A DNA stretch of 15,575 nt from PALSA-911 sp043742865 (GTDB taxonomy: Bacteria > Pseudomonadota > Alphaproteobacteria > Acetobacterales > Acetobacteraceae): the NCBI GenBank assembly GCA_043742865.1, contig JAYTXR010000036.1:1-15575 (forward strand), in the 5' to 3' direction. This document shows, piece after piece, positions 7,846 through 13,774 of the stretch. The position numbers and the translations under genes are program-made. The notes below the pieces were generated by a model that was not told the DNA's origin, searched no databases, and saw only the letters and a list, made by a program, of their open reading frames with translations. Position 1 is the first letter of the stretch, and each line of letters starts with the position of its first letter.

Positions 7846-7914
7846 GTGTTTCTCCTCGAATATCGGCTATCCCAGCAACGGCGATGTTGCCATCCGCGGC
7901 ACCGATGGTGAAAT

Positions 7915-8310
7915 GTGCCGCCGATGTTGATCCACAAGGATGCCCGCAAGCAGCGCGGCAGTCGCGCCTATGCAAGGGGTGTGGCCGCCGAGGTTGCCGC
8001 TTGCGCTGCGCTGGCGCAGGACGGCTGGACCGTGCTCGCCCGCCGGCTGCGCACCGACGCCGGGGAGATCGACGCCGTCGCCCAGAAAGACGGCCTGCTG
8101 GCGATCATCGAGGTGAAGGCCCGGCCGACGCTGTCCGATGCGGCATGGTCGCTGTCGCCGCGCCAGCGCGCCCGCCTTCTGGCAGCGGCGGAAATCCTGC
8201 TGGCGGAGCACCCGGACTGGGGTGGTGCGGGGGTTCGCTTCGATGTTCTGCTGGTGGATGCGGCCGGCGCGGTACGGCGGATCGCCGACGCGTTCCGTCA
8301 GGAGGGATGA
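7915..8310 (+). CDS. yraN: YraN / UPF0102 family nuclease-fold protein
   Basis: This 131-residue protein belongs to UPF0102, small cytosolic proteins with a PD-(D/E)xK endonuclease-like fold and no firmly assigned role. The core motifs are present: RGVAAEVAACAALAQDGW (21-38), RRLRTDAGEID (43-53, with the acidic pair Glu51 and Asp53), IIEVKAR (64-70, with Glu66 and Lys68), the SPRQRARLLAAAE helix and RFDVLLVD (108-115). Length is normal. The start is uncertain: GTG 7915 gives seven residues before the family region, ATG 7924 gives four, and neither has a strong ribosome binding site (GGTGAA at 7907-7912 is close to the GTG). It is divergent from ggt and convergent with comM, with 19 bases between stops. 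Confidence 0.88.
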   Translation: MPPMLIHKDARKQRGSRAYARGVAAEVAACAALAQDGWTVLARRLRTDAGEIDAVAQKDGLLAIIEVKARPTLSDAAWSLSPRQRARLLAAAEILLAEHPDWGGAGVRFDVLLVDAAGAVRRIADAFRQEG

Positions 8311-8329
8311 GCTTCGACATCAGGTAGGC

Positions 8330-9835
8330 TCAAAACCGCCGTCCCGGCATCCGGTGCCGGAACGCCAGCGCCTCGGCCACGTGCATGCGCGCCACCGTCT
8401 CGGCCCCGGCCAGGTCGGCGATGCTGCGCGCCACCCGCAGCACCCGCGTATAGCCGCGCGGCGATAGCCGCAGCTTGTCCATCGCCCGCTCCGCCAGGTC
8501 TGCGGCGTCGCCATCGAGCTCAATCTCTCGCGAGTCGGCCTCCGCGTTGCTGGCCGCGCCGTCCGCGCCGTAGCGCTGGCGCTGTGCGGTGCGCGCCCGG
8601 GCGATCCGCCCCGCCACCGCCGCGCTTGGCTCGCCCGGCGGCGCTCGTGCCAGTTCGGCCGCCGTGGCCGGATGCACCTCCACGGTTAGGTCCATCCGGT
8701 CGATCACCGGTCCGCTGATCTTGTTCTGATAATCCTCCCCGCAGCGCGGCGCCCGGCCGCACTCGCGCCCGGCATCGCCCAGATAGCCGCAGCGGCACGG
8801 GTTCATCGCCGCGATCAGCTGGAACCGAGCCGGATAGGTCACATGCGCCTTGGCGCGCGCGACCGTGGTCCGCCCGCTCTCCATCGGCTGGCGCAGCGCC
8901 TCCAGCGCCTGGGAGGGGAATTCCGGCAACTCGTCCAGGAACAGCACGCCGCGATGCGCCAGCGACACTTCGCCGGGCTTCGCCCGCTGGCCGCCCCCGG
9001 TCAGCGCCGCCTGGGAGGCGCTGTGATGGGGTTCGCGAAACGGCGGGCGCATCACCAGCCTGCCGCCATCCAGCATTCCCGCAACAGAATGGATCATGCT
9101 GACCTCCAGCGCCTGTTGGGGCGTCAGATCCGGCAGCAACCCCGGCAGCCTTGCCGCCAACATGGATTTCCCGGAACCGGGCGAGCCCATAAGCAACAAA
9201 TTATGCCCGCCGGCCGCGGCGATCTCCAGCGCCCGCTTGGCGGTCTCCATGCCCTTCACGTCCGACAGGCACGGACCCCTGGCACCCTCCGCCACCCCGG
9301 CCGGCTCCGGTGGGGTCAACACCTGGGTGCCGCGGAAATGATTGATCAGCGACAGCAGATCGGTGGCCGCCAGAACCTCGATCCGCCCGGCCCAGGCGGC
9401 CTCGCCGCCCTGGCTTGCCGGACAGATCAGCCCGAGGTCGCGCGTGGATGCCCCGATCGCCGCCGGCAGCACGCCCGCGACCGCATTCAGCGAGCCGTCC
9501 AGCGACAATTCGCCCAGGGCGGCGTATCCGGAAATATCCTCGCGCGGCACCACCTCCATCGCGGCCAGCACGCCGAGCGCGATCGGCAGGTCGAAATGCG
9601 AGCCTTCTTTCAGCAGATCGGCCGGCGCCAGATTGATCAGCACCCGCTTGGGCGGCAGCGCCAGGCCCATGGCGGTCAGGGCGGCGCGCACCCGCTCGCG
9701 TGCTTCCCCCACCGCCTTGTCCGGCAACCCCACCACCAGAAACGCCGGTAGCCCGGAGGAGATCTGAACTTGCACCTCCACCGGCACCGCTTCGATGCCG
9801 GAAAAGGCGAAGGACTGAACGCGGGCTATGCTCAT
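8330..9835 (-). CDS. comM: ComM/YifB family AAA+ ATPase (Mg-chelatase-like)
   Basis: This is a 501-residue AAA+ protein. In Vibrio cholerae, ComM is a hexameric helicase driving branch migration during natural transformation; relatives in non-competent bacteria probably act in recombination more generally. The N-terminal Lon-protease-like domain (MSIARVQSFAFSGIEAVPVE, then GLPDKAVGEARERVRAAL and HFDLPIALGVLAAM) spans about 1-170. The AAA+ domain follows with Walker A GSPGSGKS (217-224), FREPHHSAS (266-274), Walker B GVLFLDE (296-302) and the arginine-finger region SGPVIDRMD (374-382). Four cysteines (347, 349, 359, 365) in NPCRCGYLGD...CG...RCG form the family's putative metal site. The C-terminal domain has LSPRGYTRVLRVARSIADL. 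ATG 9835 is chosen because the family N-terminus is MSIA; the frame extends to 9886, but those codons look like AT-rich upstream DNA. No good Shine-Dalgarno is visible. Confidence 0.94.
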   Translation of the reverse strand: MSIARVQSFAFSGIEAVPVEVQVQISSGLPAFLVVGLPDKAVGEARERVRAALTAMGLALPPKRVLINLAPADLLKEGSHFDLPIALGVLAAMEVVPREDISGYAALGELSLDGSLNAVAGVLPAAIGASTRDLGLICPASQGGEAAWAGRIEVLAATDLLSLINHFRGTQVLTPPEPAGVAEGARGPCLSDVKGMETAKRALEIAAAGGHNLLLMGSPGSGKSMLAARLPGLLPDLTPQQALEVSMIHSVAGMLDGGRLVMRPPFREPHHSASQAALTGGGQRAKPGEVSLAHRGVLFLDELPEFPSQALEALRQPMESGRTTVARAKAHVTYPARFQLIAAMNPCRCGYLGDAGRECGRAPRCGEDYQNKISGPVIDRMDLTVEVHPATAAELARAPPGEPSAAVAGRIARARTAQRQRYGADGAASNAEADSREIELDGDAADLAERAMDKLRLSPRGYTRVLRVARSIADLAGAETVARMHVAEALAFRHRMPGRRF

Positions 9836-9894
9836 GCACGCCATAGTAGTAATATTCGGGCGATCCGTCGATATGAATAAACGCATAGAGTGTA

Positions 9895-9906
9895 TCTGAT
9901 ATCAGA
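9895..9906. promoter_or_regulatory. 12-bp perfect palindrome in the comM / CorC divergent region
   Basis: TCTGATATCAGA (9895-9906) is a perfect palindrome in the AT-rich centre of the 161-base gap between comM (start 9835) and the leader ORF (start 9997). Size and placement suit a dimeric repressor site acting on either direction, but I do not recognise a specific regulator, and one 12-bp palindrome in AT-rich DNA can arise by chance. Confidence 0.3.
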
Positions 9907-9996
9907 ATAATGTCTGGAGTGGGCGGCGCTTGACATAAGCCGGCCGGATCAGGCGCCATGCGGGCGCGCATTCACCCGATCCAGGAGAACCGGCCC

Positions 9997-10044
9997 ATGC
10001 CCGATCGCCGCCCTGGGCGCCGCTTCCGACCGAACATCCAATGA
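9997..10044 (+). CDS. 15-codon leader ORF, Arg/Pro-rich, overlapping the CorC-type gene
   Basis: A short frame begins at ATG 9997 behind the best Shine-Dalgarno in this region (GGAG 9984-9987, nine bases upstream) and encodes MPDRRPGRRFRPNIQ. Its TGA (10042-10044) overlaps the ATG of the next gene (10041) as ATGA. The downstream gene has no Shine-Dalgarno of its own and no other start codon just upstream in its frame, so it probably depends on ribosomes terminating here. Five of 15 residues are Arg and three are Pro, with four of five Arg codons CGC. This composition recalls leader peptides controlling Mg2+ transport genes in enterobacteria (MgtL), and the downstream product belongs to a Mg/Co-linked family; any regulatory role is inference. 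It could be only a coupling device. Confidence 0.5.
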   Translation: MPDRRPGRRFRPNIQ

Positions 10045-11339
10045 ACTTCGCGCTTGAAATCGTCATCGTGCTGCTGCTGATCGGGCTAAACGGCCTGTTC
10101 TCGATGAGTGAGCTGGCCCTGGTCTCGGTCCGCCGCGCGCGTCTTTCGGTGCTGGAGAACAAGGGCGTCGCTGGCGCGGCCGTGGCGCGTGGCCTGGCCG
10201 AGGATCCGCAGCGATTCCTGCCCACCGTCCAGATCGGCATCACCCTGGTCAGCGTATTCACCGGCGTGTTCGGCGGCGCCCGGATTGCCTCGCACATCCA
10301 GGAATGGCTGAGCGCCGTGAAGCTGATCAGCCCCTTCGCCGAGACGCTGGCGCTGTCCATTGTCGTCGTCGTCACCACCTATCTGACGTTGGTGCTGGGG
10401 GAGCTGGTACCGAAGCATCTGGCGCTGCGCTACCCTGAGAGGCTTGCCGCCAGCGTCGCCCGCCCGATCGCGCGCATGACCAAACTCACCGCCCCGGCGG
10501 TGTGGCTGCTCGGCAAGTCCACCGCGCTGGTGCTGCGCGTCTTCGGCTTGCAGCGCGCCTCCCAGCAGGAAGTGACCGAGGAGGAGCTGAAGGCCCTGCT
10601 GGTTGAGGGCACCCAGGCCGGGGTGCTGGAAATGGAGGAACGCGACATGATCGAGCGCATTCTGCGCCTGGCCGACAAGCCGGTGCGCGCGATCATGACG
10701 CCGCGCACCGACATCGCCTGGATCGACCGCACCGATCCGCCGAAGGAGATCGTCGCGACCCTGAAATCCGCCCCCTATTCGCGCTTCGTAGTTTGCGACG
10801 GATCGGTGGACAATGTCGTCGGCGTGGTGCAGGCGAAGGATATTCTGGACAATCTTCTCGGTGGCGGCGAGCTGTCGATTGCCGCCTCCCTGCGTCAACC
10901 GATCGTGATGCCCGATACCGTCACCGCGCTCGATGCGTTGGAGCGGCTGAAGTCCGACCAGCTCGGCCTGGCTCTGGTGATGGACGAATACGGCAGCTTC
11001 GAGGGTGTGGTCACCGCAGCGGATGTGCTGGAGGCGATCGTCGGCGATCCAACTGATTCTGCCACGCAGCCCGGCACCGGCCCGGATGCGGCGGACGCGG
11101 TGCTGCTGGTGGACGGCATGATGCCGGCCGATGAGCTGAAATCCCGCCTGTCTCTACCCGACCTGCCCGCTGAGGGTAGCTATCACACGCTGGGCGGCCT
11201 GCTGTTGGCCCTGCTGCGTCGAGTGCCGCGCCCGGGCGACCGGATCGTCTTCGCGGGCTGGCGGTTCGAGGTGGTAGAGATGGAGGGCCGCCGCGTCGAC
11301 AAGGTCCGCGTCAGCCGCGAACCGCTCGCGGAAACGTGA
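10041..11339 (+). CDS. CNNM/CBS-domain protein, CorC/HlyC family
   Basis: This 432-residue inner-membrane protein is of the family often labelled hemolysin or CorC, related to CNNM Mg2+ transporters and implicated in Mg2+/Co2+ efflux. Domains in order: a DUF21/CNNM transmembrane module (about 1-175) with SMSELALVSVRRARL (21-35), PTVQIGITLVSVFTGVFGG (61-79) and LGELVPKHLALRYPERLA (119-136); an acidic helix EVTEEELKALLVEG (177-190); two CBS motifs (about 217-275 and 285-337) with IMTPRTDIAWID and LALVMDEYGSFEGVVTAADV; and a C-terminal CorC_HlyC domain (about 350-428) with EGSYHTLGGLLLALL. Full length and intact. The start is fixed by the absence of other start codons just upstream in frame and by the ATGA overlap with the leader ORF. 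Confidence 0.93.
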   Translation: MNFALEIVIVLLLIGLNGLFSMSELALVSVRRARLSVLENKGVAGAAVARGLAEDPQRFLPTVQIGITLVSVFTGVFGGARIASHIQEWLSAVKLISPFAETLALSIVVVVTTYLTLVLGELVPKHLALRYPERLAASVARPIARMTKLTAPAVWLLGKSTALVLRVFGLQRASQQEVTEEELKALLVEGTQAGVLEMEERDMIERILRLADKPVRAIMTPRTDIAWIDRTDPPKEIVATLKSAPYSRFVVCDGSVDNVVGVVQAKDILDNLLGGGELSIAASLRQPIVMPDTVTALDALERLKSDQLGLALVMDEYGSFEGVVTAADVLEAIVGDPTDSATQPGTGPDAADAVLLVDGMMPADELKSRLSLPDLPAEGSYHTLGGLLLALLRRVPRPGDRIVFAGWRFEVVEMEGRRVDKVRVSREPLAET

Positions 11340-11521
11340 GCGATAACCCAGTAAACCGGATCGAAAATTAGAACGTGTTCTTTCACAAAACAACATCATT
11401 TCGATGAGCGTGAAAATTACCTATTTGTAAGATTCACATTATTGACCCACAAAAAACGGTCGACTACACTTTGTTTCGCTGGATATCGATGTAAGAAACT
11501 TTATATTTGAAATGAAAAAGG
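11340..11521. other. AT-rich intergenic region
   Basis: These 182 bases are far richer in A+T (well over half by eye) than the GC-rich genes on both sides, and the shift starts within a few bases of the CorC-type stop. The region holds a sigma70-like promoter (annotated separately), the inverted hexamers TTTCAC (11381-11386) and GTGAAA (11410-11415), and the GAACGTGTTC near-palindrome (11371-11380). No gene or terminator was found. Such a patch is compatible with recently acquired DNA or an H-NS-like/MucR-silenced promoter; neither is shown. Confidence 0.6.
11442..11470 (+). promoter_or_regulatory. Probable sigma70-type promoter for the sulfotransferase-like gene
   Basis: TTGACC (11442-11447, 5/6 to the -35 consensus) and TACACT (11465-11470, 4/6 to the -10) are separated by exactly 17 bases. 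Transcription would start near 11477, giving an mRNA leader of about 45 bases before ATG 11522. Spacing and AT-rich surroundings support it; the -10 is only moderate. Confidence 0.5.
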
Positions 11522-12694
11522 ATGGCGGTCATTTTCCCCCGGGATCTTTTGCAGTTCGAGGATCGCGGTTCGTCCAGAGCATCAGTCGTGATGTCGAACC
11601 GCGCGTCCAGCATTGGTCAGATCACTCTTTTGGTGGGTTCACCCTTTTCGGGTCTGGCGGGTCTCTGTGACATCTTCCGAGACCATCCGGCCACCCTGCT
11701 GCGTTGCGATCCAGAAATTCCGTTGCTGGAACCTTCGGTGCCTGATATTTGCACCGTCTCCGACGGCGATCATTTCAGCGACCTCGCCGGCGACTATGTG
11801 CGTGACCTGGCGAAAACAGGTATGGAAGAAGGGCGCTCCGGGGAGATAAAAGCCGCCGCCATCGCCACACCGGGATGCGTTCACGATGCCGCGCAGGGCA
11901 CTGCGAGGTCCGGCCCCGGCCGGCGCGCCCTGAACCGGATGTTCGGATGGGCCGACGCGGCCCCGCCTGACGCGGAGCCGTCCGGCGCGCGATCCGACGC
12001 ACCCGACGGCCGTCGGCTCGTCATCGGCTCCACCGGTCTGCTCGGGCGCCTTCCGCTGTTTGCCGCGGCAATGCCGGGTATTCGCGTGATCTTGATCATC
12101 CGCAACCCGTTCGGCCACGTCTCGGCCATGCTTCGCGCGAATGCCCGCGACGGACGGCTGGCGGGGATCGGTGCGCTGCTGGCAACTTCGCAGGCGAAAT
12201 CCTATGGCCTGTCGGAAAAGCGCTTCGCGTCGCTGGCGTTGGTCGAACAATTCGCCTGGAACTGGGCCATCCGCAATGAGATCGCGATCGGGGCACTCGC
12301 CGGCATTCCGGAATGGCGCATCGTCCTCAACCGGGATTTCTTGGCGAACCCGGTCAAGATATCGAAGGCGCTGTTCGAGTTCGCCAATCTTGCCTGGCAT
12401 CCCCCCGCTTGCCTCCGGGGAAAAGCCGGAGGCAGCGACGGAGACGGCGCCGAACATGGCCCGTATGGACGCGGATTCGCCGATTCGTTTGTGCAGGCCT
12501 TCGACGATATGACGCGGCCGCTATACGGCGGCACCGGTCATTACGGCCAGCCCGCCAGCGGCCCTTGTCGCTCCGACGACGGTTGGGCGGCCGAACTGGC
12601 GGTGGACGAACGCCAGCGGATACTGACTCTGGTCCAATCGACGTCGCTAGGGAAGATGTTTCCGAACCTCGACGACTTCGCCAACGTGACGTAA
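11522..12694 (+). CDS. Sulfotransferase-fold protein with a degenerate phosphosulfate loop
   Basis: This 390-residue protein has the layout of PAPS-dependent sulfotransferases. The P-loop-like strand-loop-helix is ITLLVGSPFSGLAGLCDIF (34-52) followed by RDHPATLLRCDPEIPLLEP. The 3'-phosphate-binding region is VILIIRNPFGHVSAML (189-204), with Arg194 and Ser201 in the right relation. Then come FAWNWAIRNEIAI (244-256) and WRIVLNRDFLANPVKISKAL (265-284), which matches the RYEDLvxdP helix of the family. In active enzymes the loop usually reads GxPRSGTT or GxxKxGTT; here the basic residue is Phe42 and the Ser/Thr positions are Leu/Ala, so PAPS transfer is doubtful. A low-complexity Gly/Ala/Pro/Asp segment (about 105-165) separates the halves. 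Start is uncertain: ATG 11522 is the first possible (a TGA lies at 11513-11515), ATG 11591 is an alternative, and neither has a clear ribosome site. Convergent with gpt. Fold call moderate; activity unknown. Confidence 0.68.
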   Translation: MAVIFPRDLLQFEDRGSSRASVVMSNRASSIGQITLLVGSPFSGLAGLCDIFRDHPATLLRCDPEIPLLEPSVPDICTVSDGDHFSDLAGDYVRDLAKTGMEEGRSGEIKAAAIATPGCVHDAAQGTARSGPGRRALNRMFGWADAAPPDAEPSGARSDAPDGRRLVIGSTGLLGRLPLFAAAMPGIRVILIIRNPFGHVSAMLRANARDGRLAGIGALLATSQAKSYGLSEKRFASLALVEQFAWNWAIRNEIAIGALAGIPEWRIVLNRDFLANPVKISKALFEFANLAWHPPACLRGKAGGSDGDGAEHGPYGRGFADSFVQAFDDMTRPLYGGTGHYGQPASGPCRSDDGWAAELAVDERQRILTLVQSTSLGKMFPNLDDFANVT

Positions 12695-12705
12695 CGGGTT
12701 TACAC

Positions 12706-13263
12706 TTATTCGTCTCCGTTTTGGCCCTCTTTTGACCCTGCTGCGCTCTGTTGGCGCGTCAGGGGCACACTCTTTTGGCGCTCCAGAGGCACACTCCTTT
12801 GGCGCGCCAGAGGCGCGACAAACTGCGCTTCGGTGTCCCACGGAAATAGAATCCACGTATCCTGCGACACCTCGGTGATAAAGGTATCCACATCCGCCCG
12901 GCCGTAAGGCTTGGCATAGACCGCGGCGAAATGCGCGCGGGGCAGCAAGGCGCGCACCACGCGCGCGGTGGTGCCGGTATCGACCAAATCGTCCACGATC
13001 AGGAACCCGGTGCCGTCGCCGGCCGCCGCCGGCGGCTTCAGCACCACCGGGTCGCCCTTCGCCTCGTCTTCATAAGTCGTCACCGACACGCTCTCGATCA
13101 GCCGGCATTCCAGTTCCCGCGCGATGATCGCCGCCGGGATCATCCCCCCGCGCGTGATCGCCACGATCCCCTGAAACGGACCGTGTTCTATCAGCCGCCA
13201 GGCCAGCGCGCGGGCATCACGGTGCAGCTGGTCCCAGCTGACGGTGTAATAATGCCGCGCCAT
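12706..13263 (-). CDS. gpt: Xanthine-guanine phosphoribosyltransferase with repeat-built C-terminal tail
   Basis: This cytosolic purine-salvage enzyme transfers phosphoribose from PRPP to xanthine or guanine. Residues 1-151 follow E. coli Gpt (152 aa) closely: YTVSWDQLHRDARALAWRL (6-24), IVAITRGGMIPAAIIARELE (33-52), the PRPP-binding loop FLIVDDLVDTGTTA (87-100), HFAAVYAKPYGR (111-122) and DTWILFPWD (135-143). The protein is 185 residues, about 34 longer than E. coli Gpt. The excess is a tail of octad repeats (PLARQRSV, PLERQKSV, PLTRQQSA) encoded by 24-bp tandem repeats, then a polar end. The catalytic core looks complete. ATG 13263 starts the family N-terminus; AGG lies just upstream at a short distance. 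csaA ends 28 bases upstream, so the two are probably co-transcribed. Confidence 0.93.
   Translation of the reverse strand: MARHYYTVSWDQLHRDARALAWRLIEHGPFQGIVAITRGGMIPAAIIARELECRLIESVSVTTYEDEAKGDPVVLKPPAAAGDGTGFLIVDDLVDTGTTARVVRALLPRAHFAAVYAKPYGRADVDTFITEVSQDTWILFPWDTEAQFVAPLARQRSVPLERQKSVPLTRQQSAAGSKEGQNGDE
12751..12822. repeat. Three 24-bp tandem repeats inside the 3' end of gpt
   Basis: Units begin at 12751, 12775 and 12799, each starting TTGGCGC. Units 1 and 2 agree at 20 of 24 positions; unit 3 matches unit 2 at 15 of its first 16 bases and then diverges. Because 24 is a multiple of three, the frame is kept and each unit adds eight residues to the C-terminus of Gpt. Confidence 0.9.
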
Positions 13264-13291
13264 TACCTGCCAGCCATGCGACGGAGCGCCA

Positions 13292-13633
13292 TCAAAACAG
13301 CTTGCCGCCGTTGGGTACTTTCAGGTCGGGCCGGATCAGCACCACCGCGCCGTCCGGGTCGGGCATGCCCAGCGTCAACACCTGGCTGAGGAACGGGCCG
13401 ATCTGGCGGGGCGGGAAATTCACCACCGCGCAGACCTGCCGCCCGATCAGCTGGTCGGGCTTGTAGTGCACGGTCAGCTGGGCGGAGGACTGCTTCACGC
13501 CGATCGCCCCGCCGAAATCGATTGTCAGCTTGATCGCCGGTTTCAGCGCCTCGGCGAAGGCCTGCGCGTCAATCACCGTGCCGACGCGGATATCGACCGC
13601 CTCGAAATCGCCAAACGCGATGAGCTCCGCCAC
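13292..13633 (-). CDS. csaA: CsaA: tRNA-binding / chaperone-like protein
   Basis: This 113-residue cytosolic protein has an EMAP-II-like OB fold. CsaA in Bacillus has been described as a secretion-related chaperone, and the domain is the tRNA-binding module also found at the C-terminus of bacterial MetRS. The sequence tracks B. subtilis CsaA (110 aa): FEAVDIRVGTVIDAQAF, KPAIKLTIDFGGAIGVKQSS, AQLTVHYKPDQLIGRQV, CAVVNFPPRQIGPFLSQVL, and the C-terminal PDLKVPNGGKLF. The start is GTG (13631-13633), chosen because AGGGGAG lies six to seven bases upstream and the family N-terminus begins there; the frame can be read much further upstream (to 14395), but only as antisense of the next gene. It is divergent from the second gamma-glutamyltransferase-family gene and followed by gpt after 28 bases. 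Confidence 0.93.
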   Translation of the reverse strand: MAELIAFGDFEAVDIRVGTVIDAQAFAEALKPAIKLTIDFGGAIGVKQSSAQLTVHYKPDQLIGRQVCAVVNFPPRQIGPFLSQVLTLGMPDPDGAVVLIRPDLKVPNGGKLF

Positions 13634-13774
13634 GGCAGTCTCCCCTGAACCCACGATCCCGGCAGTTAATGCCATGCCGGGACAAATTACCAACACGAAT
13701 GCTCGCCGATTGCCATACGTATCCCCCCATGCAAAGACCGTTGACCGGGCGAGCACCTTCACGGGAGACATCAA

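Noticed and set aside
9930..9935. TTGACA as a -35 box for the leader/CorC genes
   Set aside because: The bases 16-19 downstream (GCGCCA and neighbours) do not resemble a -10 element, so I did not annotate a promoter.
11371..11380. GAACGTGTTC as a possible LexA-type box
   Set aside because: The half-site spacing does not fit the alphaproteobacterial direct-repeat box (GTTC-N7-GTTC) or the GAAC-N4-GTTC type, and the next gene is not an SOS function.
11489..11494. ATGTAA start-stop element in the predicted 5' leader of the sulfotransferase-like gene
   Set aside because: Start-stop elements act in some plant boron-response genes, but without a Shine-Dalgarno here and in AT-rich DNA this is most likely chance.
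11512..11670. 52-codon ORF beginning MKKDGGHF, overlapping the sulfotransferase-like start in another frame
   Set aside because: No ribosome site and no recognisable product; the conserved fold is read in the other frame. It only adds doubt to the choice of start.
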